From: Phenylobacterium montanum
GTDB lineage: Bacteria > Pseudomonadota > Alphaproteobacteria > Caulobacterales > Caulobacteraceae
DNA: 64,000 nt
Reading direction: 5' to 3'
NCBI RefSeq assembly: GCF_018135625.1
Contig: NZ_CP073078.1
Span: 124,001-188,000, forward strand
This document shows positions 44,082 to 52,970 of this stretch, one piece after another. The position numbers and the translations under genes are program-made. Each line of letters starts with the position of its first letter. The stretch's first letter is position 1. The notes under the pieces are model-generated. The model searched no databases. It was not told the origin of the DNA and saw only the letters and a list, made by a program, of their open reading frames with translations.

Positions 44082-46193
44082 ATGATGAGGGGTTACGGCG
44101 CAGCTTTGGCGGCGGTTCTGGCCGCGTCCATGGCCCTGGCGGGCTGCAACATGGGCCACGGCCCCGCGGCGGTGGACGCCCAGCGCCTGACCGAGGCGGA
44201 CAAGGATCCGGGCAACTGGATGAGCCATGGCCGCACCTACAGCGAGCAGCGCTTCAGCCCGCTGGACAAGGTCAACGCCTCCAACGTCAAGGACCTGGGC
44301 CTGGCCTGGTCCTACGAGCTGTCGACCAACCGCGGCGTCGAGACCACTCCGATCGTCGTGGACGGGGTGATGTACGTGACCAGCTCCTGGAGCCTGGTCT
44401 ATGCGCTGGACGCCAAGACCGGCAAGGAGCTGTGGAAATACGACCCCAAGGTCCCGCGCGAGGTGGGTCACAACGCCTGCTGCGACGTGGTCAACCGGGG
44501 CGTGGCGGTCTGGAAGGGCCGGGTCTATGTGGCGACCCTGGACGGGCGGCTGGTCGCGCTGGACGCCAAGACCGGCCAGCCGGCCTGGAGCGTGGTCACG
44601 GTCGACCAGACCAAGCCCTACACCATCACCATGGCCCCCCGGATCATCAAGGGGAAGGTGATGGTCGGCAATTCCGGCTCCGAGTACGGGGTCCGGGGCT
44701 ATGTCTCGGCCTATGACGCCGACGACGGCAAGCTGATCTGGCGCTTCTACACCGTGCCCGGCGATCCCAAGAAGCCGTTCGAGAACAAGGCCATGGAGGC
44801 GGCGGCCAAGACCTGGTCCGGCGACTGGTGGACCATGGGCGGCGGCGGCTCGCCGTGGGATTCGATGTCCTACGACCCGGAGACCAACCTCCTGTTCTTC
44901 GGCACCGGCAACGGCTTGCCGTGGGACGAAAAGGCCCGCTCGCCCAAGGGCGGCGACAACCTTTACCTGGCCTCGATCATCGCGGTCGACGCCGACACCG
45001 GCGAGTACCGCTGGCACGTCCAGACCACGCCGGGCGACAGCTGGGATTTCGATTCGACCCAGACCTTGACGCTCGCCGACCTGACCATCGACGGCCAGCC
45101 GCGCAAGGTGGTGATGCAGGCCTCGAAGAACGGCTTCTTCTATGTGATCGACCGGGCCAGCGGGAAGCTGATCTCGGCCAAGAACTACGTGCCCACGACC
45201 TGGGCCTCGGGTGTGGACCTGGCCACCGGCAAGCCGATCGAGATCGGCGACGACCACTACAAGGCCGCGCCCACCGTCATGCTGCCGTCCAGCTTCGGCG
45301 GCCACAACTGGCACCCGATGGCGTTCAGCCCCAAGACCGGCCTGGTCTACATCCCGGCGCAGGAGGTGCCCGGCGCCTTCGGCACCGACGACAAGTTCGC
45401 CTATCGGCCGGGTGAGTGGAACACGGCCACCAACACCGACCTCAACACCTTGCCGGCCGATCCCAAGGCCCGGGCGGCGATGAGGAACAGCCTGAAGGGC
45501 TATCTGCTAGCCTGGGACCCGGTGAAGCAGAAGGAAGCCTGGCGCGTGGCCCATGTCGGCCCGTGGAACGGCGGAACGCTCGCCACCGGGGGCGGGCTGG
45601 TGTTCCAAGGCACGGCCGACGGTCACTTCAACGCCTATGATGCGGCGAACGGCAATCCGCTGTGGAGCGCGGACACCTACACCGCGACCCTGGCCGGCCC
45701 GATGACCTACACCGTGGACGGCGAGCAGTATGTGGCGGTTGGGGCGGGCTTCGGCTCGATCTTCTACCTGGCCGCCGGCTTCGCCGTGCCCAAGGTCGGC
45801 ACGCCCGAGAACGGCAAGATCCTGGTCTACAAGCTGGGCGGGGCCGCCAAGCTGCAGAAGCCGGACCTGGAGCGGATCGAAATGCCGAAGCCCCCGGCCA
45901 TGACCGCCTCGGCCCAGGTCGTGACCCAGGGCCACTCGCTGTTCAACCGCAATTGCCTGGTCTGCCATGGCTACAACGCCATCAGCGGCGGGGTGATTCC
46001 GGACCTGCGCTACAGCCCGCTGATCGCCAATGCGGCCGACTTCAAGGACGTGGTCCTGGGCGGCTCGCGCAAGTCCAACGGCATGGTCAGCTTCGCCAAG
46101 CAACTCAGCGAGGCGGACGCCGAGGCGGTGCGGGCCTATGTGATCAGCGAGGCCAATGCCGGGTACGCGGAGGCGCACCAAGGCGGGAAATAG
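44082..46193 (+). CDS. PQQ-dependent quinohaemoprotein alcohol dehydrogenase, predicted lanthanide type
   Basis: A periplasmic alcohol dehydrogenase of 703 residues: signal sequence, eight-bladed propeller holding PQQ, and a C-terminal cytochrome c domain (haem site CLVCH at 625-629, with GMVSFAKQLS). GGGGAGG precedes the ATG. The vicinal disulfide is Cys133-Cys134 in HNACCDVVNRGVAV. The catalytic base is Asp322 in GDSWDFDSTQ; the residue two places on, Asp324, is the extra Asp that marks lanthanide-dependent enzymes such as XoxF, ExaF and PedH. The leader ends in LAGC, a lipobox, so the protein may be membrane-tethered. No pqq biosynthesis genes are in the window. Confidence 0.92.
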   Translation: MMRGYGAALAAVLAASMALAGCNMGHGPAAVDAQRLTEADKDPGNWMSHGRTYSEQRFSPLDKVNASNVKDLGLAWSYELSTNRGVETTPIVVDGVMYVTSSWSLVYALDAKTGKELWKYDPKVPREVGHNACCDVVNRGVAVWKGRVYVATLDGRLVALDAKTGQPAWSVVTVDQTKPYTITMAPRIIKGKVMVGNSGSEYGVRGYVSAYDADDGKLIWRFYTVPGDPKKPFENKAMEAAAKTWSGDWWTMGGGGSPWDSMSYDPETNLLFFGTGNGLPWDEKARSPKGGDNLYLASIIAVDADTGEYRWHVQTTPGDSWDFDSTQTLTLADLTIDGQPRKVVMQASKNGFFYVIDRASGKLISAKNYVPTTWASGVDLATGKPIEIGDDHYKAAPTVMLPSSFGGHNWHPMAFSPKTGLVYIPAQEVPGAFGTDDKFAYRPGEWNTATNTDLNTLPADPKARAAMRNSLKGYLLAWDPVKQKEAWRVAHVGPWNGGTLATGGGLVFQGTADGHFNAYDAANGNPLWSADTYTATLAGPMTYTVDGEQYVAVGAGFGSIFYLAAGFAVPKVGTPENGKILVYKLGGAAKLQKPDLERIEMPKPPAMTASAQVVTQGHSLFNRNCLVCHGYNAISGGVIPDLRYSPLIANAADFKDVVLGGSRKSNGMVSFAKQLSEADAEAVRAYVISEANAGYAEAHQGGK

Positions 46194-46201
46194 GGCAGGC
46201 G

Positions 46202-46233
46202 GCGCAAGGGAGGTCGACGTTCCTCCCTTGCGC
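46202..46233 (+). terminator. strong hairpin after the PQQ dehydrogenase gene
   Basis: GCGCAAGGGAGG and CCTCCCTTGCGC form a perfect 12-base stem around an eight-base loop. No T-tract follows, so it may act as a stem-only terminator or protect the 3' end. Confidence 0.65.
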
Positions 46234-46262
46234 TCAAGGCCCGAAATCTCCGATCCGACGTG

Positions 46263-48137
46263 TCAGCTTCGCGCCCAAATGGCGACGCCGTCTACTGTCC
46301 GAACGGGACGATAAGGCGCCAGCGCCGCCGCCAGCGCAGGATCGGCCCTGGCCCAGGCGCCCCAGTCGAACCCGCCAACGCTGACTAAGATGATGTCCGG
46401 CCGGCCGCGCAATATATCGTTGACCAGAATCCGACGATCAAGGCCCACGAATTGGCGGAGTCGGGTCCTTCGAGCGAGAGACAGATGGCCGGCCCTGGCT
46501 TGGGCAAGTACGCCGGCGGTCATCCACTGGCTACAGACGCTGCCGACCCAGTGGCCGTGCAGTTCGCGAGTCAGGGGATGACCGAGGGCGATGTCAGCGG
46601 AGATCGAGAGCAGGCGCGGATGCGGCACAAGGGCGGCTACCGGGGCGTTCAGCTGGTGATAGTCGCCTTTGACATTAGACCAGCCCATCGATAGCGCGGC
46701 GCAGCTGCCGATCAGGCTGATCCGAACCAAGGGCGGCAGCCTGGACGCTGCTGCGTCGCGCCAGCCCAGCACGACGGCGGCGGCCAAGGCCAGAGCAGCG
46801 AAGGCCAACATCGGATAGGCCTGATAGGGCCAGCCCTTGCCCTGAATGAGGCACGATGCAAGGCCTCCCGCCGCCGCGGCCATCAAACCTACGGGGATCC
46901 AGGCGGAGCGCAGGTGCCGGCGTCCGGCGTCGATGGTCAGAAGGACCAGTAAGAGGAAGATGGGGATCGGAGGGCAGATCAGGAGCTGGACCAGCGGTCG
47001 GCGCGCAGGCAGGTAGGCTTCGCGGATCGCGGGCATGAAAGCGAGGAACGGCTTGAAGGCGGTCAGCAGAAGGAAGGCGTAGGCGAACACAACGGCGCTT
47101 GCTGCCCAGATTTCCGTCGCGAAGATCGGCTTCAGAGAGCGTCGTCGCAGGGCGGCGATCAGCGCTGGGGGGCCGGCGGCGAGGGCGAAGTGGGGCTTGA
47201 TCGCCATGGCGACGCCGCAGCCGAGGCCGGCGAGCGCGGCGACCAGCCAGGATGGCGTCTCACCCTCGCTGCGCGCCAGGGTAAGGACCAGGAAGGGCAG
47301 CATGGCGACGACGGCGATGTGTTCGCGCTGGGTGAAGACGCCGGTCGGCAGGACGGTGAGCACAAAGGCTGCGGTCGCCGCTAGAGCCCAGAGGCGGGCG
47401 CGGTCCGGGACGGCCTTGGCGAGGATGCGGCCGCAGAGGACGAGGCTGGCGGCGATGGCCGTCAGCGTCAGGATGTTGACCCAGGCTTCGGCAGGGATTG
47501 GCGTCGCACGGCCCAGCACTACCGCCGGCAGGTAGAGCAGAATCGACATCGGCGGATTGGCCTCGAAGAAATCGACATAGGCGCGTTGGCCGTCCAACAT
47601 CTTCTCGCCGAGAGTCAGGAGCCAAGCCACGTCGACATCGGTGCGGCGCATGGCGCTCATGATTGCGCCCAGGCCGAACATGGCGATCGTCGCCAGTCGC
47701 CAGAGGCCGGCCGCGTCGATGCCGGCCGCCTCCGGAGCTGGGCGAAACACCAATCGGTCGAGCGCAAGGTAGTTGGCCAAGGGGACGAGGCCGCAGGTGA
47801 TGGCGATGGCGAGTAGCGGAGACTGGTGCAGTCGGTCGGTGAGGAGGAGCGGCGCTAGTGTGGCGATCACGACGCCCAACACGGTCACAACGATGAACCG
47901 CGGCGCTGCGCGGCTGTGGCCTGTGCTGGACCGGAAAGTGAAGCGTCGCTGGGCAAGGTAGGAGAAGATCCCGGAGACGGTATAGGCAATCAGCGAGGCC
48001 TTCACCGCCTCAGCATGGCCGTACGTGGTCAGCGTCCAACTCAGGCCGGCATAGATCAGGGTCGAGACCGCCCCGATCAGGCCGAACCGCGCCAGCCGGG
48101 CGAGATGCGGTTCGCGGGGGATGAAGAGGCTGGTCAT
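46263..48137 (-). CDS. GtrA flippase fused to a GT-C-type glycosyltransferase
   Basis: 624 residues. The first 140 residues are a GtrA/DPMS-like four-helix domain (FGLIGAVSTLIYAGLSW, SYLAQRRFTFRSS, LVPLANYLALDRLVF), which in Gtr systems flips polyprenyl-linked sugar. From about 150 the protein continues as a multi-pass membrane enzyme (about nine helices) with RRTDVDVAWLLTLGEKMLDG, then FFEANPPMSILLYLP, resembling the acidic loop of GT-C sugar transferases. Fusion of these two functions is unusual. Its ATG overlaps the stop of the upstream GT2-methyltransferase gene (TCAT on the plus strand), so the two are translationally coupled. Confidence 0.85.
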   Translation of the reverse strand: MTSLFIPREPHLARLARFGLIGAVSTLIYAGLSWTLTTYGHAEAVKASLIAYTVSGIFSYLAQRRFTFRSSTGHSRAAPRFIVVTVLGVVIATLAPLLLTDRLHQSPLLAIAITCGLVPLANYLALDRLVFRPAPEAAGIDAAGLWRLATIAMFGLGAIMSAMRRTDVDVAWLLTLGEKMLDGQRAYVDFFEANPPMSILLYLPAVVLGRATPIPAEAWVNILTLTAIAASLVLCGRILAKAVPDRARLWALAATAAFVLTVLPTGVFTQREHIAVVAMLPFLVLTLARSEGETPSWLVAALAGLGCGVAMAIKPHFALAAGPPALIAALRRRSLKPIFATEIWAASAVVFAYAFLLLTAFKPFLAFMPAIREAYLPARRPLVQLLICPPIPIFLLLVLLTIDAGRRHLRSAWIPVGLMAAAAGGLASCLIQGKGWPYQAYPMLAFAALALAAAVVLGWRDAAASRLPPLVRISLIGSCAALSMGWSNVKGDYHQLNAPVAALVPHPRLLSISADIALGHPLTRELHGHWVGSVCSQWMTAGVLAQARAGHLSLARRTRLRQFVGLDRRILVNDILRGRPDIILVSVGGFDWGAWARADPALAAALAPYRPVRTVDGVAIWARS

Positions 48138-49894
48138 GCCCGCCCGAAGGCAAGGTACTGGGCGCCGAGCGGCACTGGTGCGAGCGCCCGCTCCAATCGT
48201 CTCGCCCAGGGCGCGGTCCAGGGGGTGAAGACGAAGTAGCGGCCTTGGACATCGTTGAAACCGGCTTCTGACAGAAGGCCACAGGTCTTACGCCGCGGAG
48301 CCAGCACCGCATCCTCGTCGAATGGACAGCGCATGACTGAAAGCCGGGTCGCAGGGTTGAATGGATTGTGCTCGATCACGCAGACGAGGCCGCGCGGTTT
48401 CAACACGCGTCTCAGCTCGGCCGTGAAGGCGGCCCAGTCGGCTGGCGGCACGTGGTGCAAAACGCAGATGGCGACGACGGCGTCGAAGTAGGCGTCGGGA
48501 TAGGGCAGAGCCAAGCCCTGATAGGCCTTGTAGGTGACACCGGGATTGTCACGCGTGGCCTGTTCGATGCAGGCGCTTGAGATGTCAGCCCCGTGCAACT
48601 CTCCGCAATGGGGCGCGAGCAATGGATGCAGGGCGCCGACGCCGCATCCGACGTCCAACACTGTGGGTGCGGGGCGGTCGGGAAGGTGCTCGGCAAACAA
48701 GTTAGCTAGCAGCCCCGCCTTGGATCGGACGAAAAAGCTGTAGTCAAGGCCGGAAAAGGCGACGGAATCCTGCACAATGCCGCGGTAGGAGGTGCCGTAT
48801 GCGTCGAAAACGGGCTGTGCTGCGGGCGCGGTCGTGGCGCGACCAAGCGCTTCAGGTGCTGGTGTTGCTCGGCCCGCGGCTTGGGGCGGTGCGGCGGCGG
48901 ATTCGGGCTTTGCGGCGACGACCGCCTGGCCCGCGGTTTCGGGCGCATCGACCACATAGAGCGGGCGGGCCTTTACCTCGGAATGGATACGGCCGACGTA
49001 CAGGCCGACCACCCCTGTCAGCATCATGTTGAGGCCACAGAGGAAGGAGACCACCACCATGGTCGATGCCCAGCCGGGCACCAGTCCATGGCCGCCGATT
49101 AGAGCCGCTATCACCACATAGAGGCCGTAGCCGAGCGCGCCCAGCGAGACGAAGAGCCCGATCCAGAGCGCGAGTTGCAGCGGTGCGTCGGAGAAGCTGA
49201 CGAGACCGTTCACGCCGAGCCGTACCATCTTAAAGAACGGATATTTGGTTTCCCCGGCGGCGCGGCCAGGCCGCTCAAAGCGGACCGCGGCCTGGCGGAA
49301 GCCCAGCCAGGCGAACATGCCGCGCACATACCGGTCGCGCTCGCGCATCTGACGGAAGGCCAGGATGACCTGCCGGTCAACGAGGCGGAAATCGCCGACA
49401 TTGGCGGGGATGTCGACGGCGGCGATGCGGCGCAGCGCCTTGTAGAACAGGTGCGCGGTCCAGCGCTTGAAGCGGCTCTCGCCGGCGCGAGAGGTGCGCT
49501 CGGCGTAGACTATTTGAAAGCCGTCGCGCCATTTGGCGATCATTTCAAGCACCACCTCAGGTGGATCTTGCAGGTCCGCGTCCATAACGATGACGGCGCG
49601 CCCCTCGGCTAGGTCCATGCCGGCCGTGATGGCGGCTTGGTGGCCGAAGTTGCGCGAGAGCTGGATGAGCCGGAAACGGGAATCGGCGGCGGCGCGAGTA
49701 CGGATCAGTGATTTGGTCTCGTCGGTGCTGCCGTCGTCGACAAAGATTACCTCAACAGGGGCGTCCAGGGTCACGATCAGATCGTCGAGCCGCTCGAAGA
49801 GAGCCGGTAGCACGGCCGCCTCGTTCAGCACCGGAATGACCAAGCTGAAGCCGATTGGCTCGGAAGCGTTTTGAGCGGTCATGGCGGGCTGCAA
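48134..49894 (-). CDS. GtrB-like GT2 glycosyltransferase fused to a SAM methyltransferase
   Basis: 586 residues. Residues 1-235 are a GT2 enzyme of the polyprenyl-phosphate sugar synthase type (LVIPVLNEAAVLPALFERLD, IFVDDGSTDETKS, VIVMDADLQDPPE), followed by two membrane helices with LWIGLFVSLGALGYGLYVV and VVVSFLCGLNMMLTGVVGLY. A Pro/Ala linker (about 320-365) with repeats of GRAT-APEALGRAT type leads to a class I methyltransferase with VLDVGCGVGALHPLLAPH and ICVLHHVPPADW. It should load a lipid carrier with sugar and methylate the product or acceptor; the last step is inference. Codon use here looks less GC-rich than in neighbours. Confidence 0.88.
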   Translation of the reverse strand: MQPAMTAQNASEPIGFSLVIPVLNEAAVLPALFERLDDLIVTLDAPVEVIFVDDGSTDETKSLIRTRAAADSRFRLIQLSRNFGHQAAITAGMDLAEGRAVIVMDADLQDPPEVVLEMIAKWRDGFQIVYAERTSRAGESRFKRWTAHLFYKALRRIAAVDIPANVGDFRLVDRQVILAFRQMRERDRYVRGMFAWLGFRQAAVRFERPGRAAGETKYPFFKMVRLGVNGLVSFSDAPLQLALWIGLFVSLGALGYGLYVVIAALIGGHGLVPGWASTMVVVSFLCGLNMMLTGVVGLYVGRIHSEVKARPLYVVDAPETAGQAVVAAKPESAAAPPQAAGRATPAPEALGRATTAPAAQPVFDAYGTSYRGIVQDSVAFSGLDYSFFVRSKAGLLANLFAEHLPDRPAPTVLDVGCGVGALHPLLAPHCGELHGADISSACIEQATRDNPGVTYKAYQGLALPYPDAYFDAVVAICVLHHVPPADWAAFTAELRRVLKPRGLVCVIEHNPFNPATRLSVMRCPFDEDAVLAPRRKTCGLLSEAGFNDVQGRYFVFTPWTAPWARRLERALAPVPLGAQYLAFGRA

Positions 49895-50325
49895 ATCTTT
49901 GCGAGGGCGCGCAGAGTCTCGTAGGTGAGCAATTAAGGATCCTTAAACTACGGGCTGAAGTTCTAGCCACCTGCGATAGCGGCCTCAACCAGTGCTGACG
50001 CTGCCACAGCATCTGAATTCAGGAGCAGAATCTCCGGCGTTTTGGCGCTGGACTGGACGTTACACGGAAGGGCCGCTGTCCGTTTGAATGGTAAGCTTTA
50101 GCAAGGTTCATGCCCCCCTCAAGCCTTCAAATGCTATGCTCCGATCGCCACAGCCCGAAGGCAGACATTAATTGGGTATTTCGGGCGAGCGTTGTTCCGG
50201 GGCCGGTGCTCCTGTCGTTTCAGTATAGCTAGTTTCGGAGGGTGTCCCCATAGGCGACCGCCGTTCGTGACGGCCGGCCGAAATGCTTGCTCCGCTAGGC
50301 TGTTTCCCCTTATGGAGGCCCCCAC
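49895..50325. other. AT-richer intergenic region before tRNA-Leu
   Basis: About 430 bases with no supported gene and visibly lower GC than the rest of the window. It must hold the promoters of the Gtr-like operon (leftward) and of tRNA-Leu (rightward). A perfect palindrome lies at 49933-49946. A 63-codon open frame here has no ribosome site or family likeness and is not called. Confidence 0.5.
49933..49946. repeat. perfect 14-base palindrome TTAAGGATCCTTAA
   Basis: A perfect inverted repeat 38 bases upstream of the GT2-methyltransferase start. It contains two TTAA half sites but with a six-base spacer, one short of a CtrA box. A possible operator of the operon. Confidence 0.4.
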
Positions 50326-50410
50326 GCGGATGTGGCGGAACTGGTAGACGCACTGGATTTAGGTTCCAGCGCCGAGAGGCGTGGAGGTTCGAGTCCTCTC
50401 ATCCGCACCA
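50326..50410 (+). tRNA. tRNA-Leu (anticodon UAG)
   Basis: The 7-base acceptor arm GCGGATG pairs with CATCCGC at 50400-50406, followed by A and an encoded CCA. D-loop TGGTAGACGC, anticodon stem CTGGA/TCCAG with loop TTTAGGT (anticodon TAG), a long variable arm (CGCCGAGAGGCG) and T-loop GTTCGAGTC are all standard for tRNA-Leu. A terminator follows. Confidence 0.98.
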
Positions 50411-50466
50411 GCTTGTCGCGAAGGGCTTGGACCTTTCGTGACTTAGTGACATAAGAGCGCCCTCGC

Positions 50467-50497
50467 GCGCCGCCGCACCCTCGCGGCGGCGCCTTTC
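50467..50497 (+). terminator. terminator after tRNA-Leu
   Basis: GCGCCGCCGC and GCGGCGGCGC form a perfect ten-base stem around ACCCTC, followed by CTTTCG. It separates tRNA-Leu from tig. Confidence 0.8.
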
Positions 50498-50554
50498 GTT
50501 TCAGCCCTGGGGCGAAGGTATCGCGGCGGCCCGCGTCTCCTTCGGAACAATAAG

Positions 50555-51922
50555 ATGTCGATGCAGATCGTTGAAAAGTCGGTTGAAGGCCTCAGCCGCG
50601 TCTATGGGGTCAAGGTGCCGGCCAGCGAGCTCGGCTCGAAGCTGGACGCGCGCATCCAGGAGATCGCGCCGCAGATGCGCATCAAGGGCTTCCGCCCCGG
50701 CAAGGTGCCGCTGGCCCATGTGCGCCGCATGCACGGCAAGGCCCTGATGGCCGAGGTGGTCCAGGAAGCCCTGAGCGAATCCAGCCAGAAGGTCCTCAGC
50801 GACAACAACCTGCGCGCCGCCTCGCAACCGGACCTGAAGCCGGAAAGCGACATGGACAAGGTCATGGCCGGCGAGGCCGACCTGGCCTACGAGATGGCCG
50901 TCGAGATCATGCCGGACTTCAGCCCGCTCGATCCCAAGACGCTCACCCTCGAAAAGCCGGTCTATGCGCCGAGCGACGAAGAGGTCGCCGAGGCCCTGGC
51001 CGAGCTTGCCAAGTCCAACCGCACCTATGAATCGCGCAAGGGCAAGACCGCCAAGGCCAAGGACGGCGACCAGCTGATCATCGACTTCGTCGGCACGATC
51101 GACGGCGTGGCCTTCGACGGCGGTACGGCCCAGGACGTGCCCCTGGTGCTGGGCTCGGGCCAGTTCATCCCCGGCTTTGAAGAGCAGTTGGTGGGCACGA
51201 AGGCGGGCGCCGAAGCTGTGGTGAAGGTTACCTTCCCCGACGACTATTCGGCCGAGACCCTGAAGGGCAAGGCCGCCGAGTTCGCGGTCACGGTCAAGGA
51301 CGTCAAGGCCCCGGTCGACGCCGAGGCCGACGACGAGTTCGCCAAGAAGCTGGGCCTGGAGACCTTGGACGCCCTGAAGGACGCCCTGCGCCGCCAGCTG
51401 GAGAACAACTACGCCGCCGCCTCGCGCTTCAAGCTGAAGCGGGCCCTGCTGGACGCCCTGGACAAGGGCCACGACTTCCCGCTGCCGCCGCGCATGGTGG
51501 AAGCCGAGTTCGAGACCATCTGGCGCCAGGTCGAGCAGGACAAGTCGAGCGGCCAGCTGCCGGAAGACGACGCCGGCAAGAGCGAGGACGAGCTGAAGGC
51601 CGAGTACCGCAAGATCGCCGAGCGCCGCGTGCGCCTGGGCCTGGTGCTGGCCGAGATCGGCCGTCTGAACAACGTCCAGGTCAGCGACCAGGAGCTCTTG
51701 AACGCCATCCGCGAGGAGGCCATGCGCTATCGCGGCCAGGAGCAGCAGATCTTCGACCTGCTGCGCCAGAACCAGAACGCCCAGGCCCAGCTGCGCGCGC
51801 CGCTCTATGAGGACAAGGTGGTCGACCTTTTGTTCGGCATGGCCACCGTCACCGACAAGCCGGTGACCAAGGACGAGCTGATGGCCGACGACGACCTGCC
51901 GGAAGGCTACGGCGAAGGCTGA
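50555..51922 (+). CDS. tig: trigger factor
   Basis: Ribosome-bound chaperone with prolyl isomerase activity. The ribosome-binding loop is in [19 protein letters not shown] near residues 45-63; the FKBP-like domain (about 165-250) has [20 protein letters not shown] and [20 protein letters not shown]; the helical C-terminal arms follow, with an acidic tail ([11 protein letters not shown]). 455 residues. Two ATG codons (50555 and 50561) are possible. It precedes clpP as in most proteobacteria. Confidence 0.97.
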   Translation: MSMQIVEKSVEGLSRVYGVKVPASELGSKLDARIQEIAPQMRIKGFRPGKVPLAHVRRMHGKALMAEVVQEALSESSQKVLSDNNLRAASQPDLKPESDMDKVMAGEADLAYEMAVEIMPDFSPLDPKTLTLEKPVYAPSDEEVAEALAELAKSNRTYESRKGKTAKAKDGDQLIIDFVGTIDGVAFDGGTAQDVPLVLGSGQFIPGFEEQLVGTKAGAEAVVKVTFPDDYSAETLKGKAAEFAVTVKDVKAPVDAEADDEFAKKLGLETLDALKDALRRQLENNYAAASRFKLKRALLDALDKGHDFPLPPRMVEAEFETIWRQVEQDKSSGQLPEDDAGKSEDELKAEYRKIAERRVRLGLVLAEIGRLNNVQVSDQELLNAIREEAMRYRGQEQQIFDLLRQNQNAQAQLRAPLYEDKVVDLLFGMATVTDKPVTKDELMADDDLPEGYGEG

Positions 51923-51935
51923 TACCAAGTCTATG

Positions 51936-51970
51936 CGCCCGCCGCCTTGCAACCCGCGAGGCGGCGGGCG
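51936..51970 (+). terminator. GC-rich hairpin between tig and clpP
   Basis: CGCCCGCCGCCT and AGGCGGCGGGCG form a perfect 12-base stem around an 11-base loop, with no T-run. It lies between the tig stop and the clpP start, so it may partly uncouple the two genes. Confidence 0.5.
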
Positions 51971-52038
51971 ATATCCGGTGAGACAAAGCGCCGGCCCGAG
52001 GCGTCGCCGGCGCCGCTTCGATGAATGAAGGGCTTCAG

Positions 52039-52668
52039 ATGCGCGATCCCCAGTCCACCATGATGAATCTCGTCCCGATGGTGGTCGAGCAGTCGAGCCG
52101 CGGCGAACGCGCCTTCGACATCTTCTCGCGCCTGCTGCGCGAGCGAATCATCTTCCTGAACGGCCCGATCGAGGATGGCCTGTCGGCGCTGGTTTGCGCC
52201 CAGCTGCTGTTCCTGGAGTCGGAGAATCCGAAGAAGGAAATCTCGATGTACATCAACTCGCCGGGCGGGGTGGTGTCGTCGGGCCTCGCGATCTACGACA
52301 CCATGCAATACATCAAGAGCCCGGTCTCGACCGTGTGCATGGGCATGGCCGCCTCGATGGGCTCGTTCCTGCTGATGGCCGGCGCCGCCGGCCAGCGCAT
52401 CGCCCTGCCGAACGCCCGCATCATGCTGCACCAGCCCTCGGGCGGCTTCAGCGGCCAGGCCTCGGACATCCAGCGCCACGCCGAAGACATCTTGAAGACC
52501 AAGCGCCGGCTGAACGAAATCTACGCCAAGCACTGCGGCCGCACCTATGAAGAGGTCGAGGCGACCCTGGACCGCGACCATTTCATGACCTCGGAAGAGG
52601 CCAAGGCCTGGGGCATCGTCGACCACGTCTACGAAAGCCGCGAGAGCGCCGAGGGCGGCGAGGGCTGA
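52039..52668 (+). CDS. clpP: ATP-dependent Clp protease proteolytic subunit ClpP
   Basis: Serine protease core of ClpXP and ClpAP. The ATG at 52039 is preferred because GAAGGG lies six bases upstream and [18 protein letters not shown] matches family N termini; the frame could also begin at 52021. Catalytic Ser106 is in GMAASMGSF and His131 in [11 protein letters not shown]; the catalytic Asp lies in the later [16 protein letters not shown] region. 209 residues. Followed by a histidine kinase rather than directly by cicA/clpX. Confidence 0.97.
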   Translation: MRDPQSTMMNLVPMVVEQSSRGERAFDIFSRLLRERIIFLNGPIEDGLSALVCAQLLFLESENPKKEISMYINSPGGVVSSGLAIYDTMQYIKSPVSTVCMGMAASMGSFLLMAGAAGQRIALPNARIMLHQPSGGFSGQASDIQRHAEDILKTKRRLNEIYAKHCGRTYEEVEATLDRDHFMTSEEAKAWGIVDHVYESRESAEGGEG

Positions 52669-52970
52669 GTCCCGCTAACGCCGCCGTAAGGGCTGAGGCC
52701 GCGACGCACGCGCTAGGTGTATTGTCGCGGCTGTTCGCTTCTATTTTCCTCGATTTTGCGGCCGGCTGCCTGTAGCTTGGCCAGGTGAGGAAACGCGTGG
52801 GCGATCTGGAGGGCCGAAGCGCCTGATGGTCGTGTGCGCCAGGGGGCGGGCGGACGAGCGGCGGCGCTAGTCCGAGGATCGCGATCGGGCGGTGGGCGGG
52901 CTTGGCCCGGCCGGCGAGATTGCGGTTTCGAGCCAGCCGCTGTGTGTCCGCCGGCCCGGAAAGCGGAGCG
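52669..52970. other. intergenic region between clpP and the histidine kinase
   Basis: About 300 bases without a supported gene. GCCGCGAC (52698-52705) and GTCGCGGC (52724-52731) could form a weak eight-base stem with a long loop, perhaps a clpP terminator. The remainder presumably holds the kinase promoter; nothing else is clear. Confidence 0.4.

Noticed and set aside
50134-50325. Short open frames before tRNA-Leu
   Set aside because: No ribosome site, no family likeness, and overlap with the tRNA promoter region.
50326-50410. tRNA-Leu as attachment site of a genomic island
   Set aside because: No integrase, no repeated tRNA 3' end downstream; tig follows normally.
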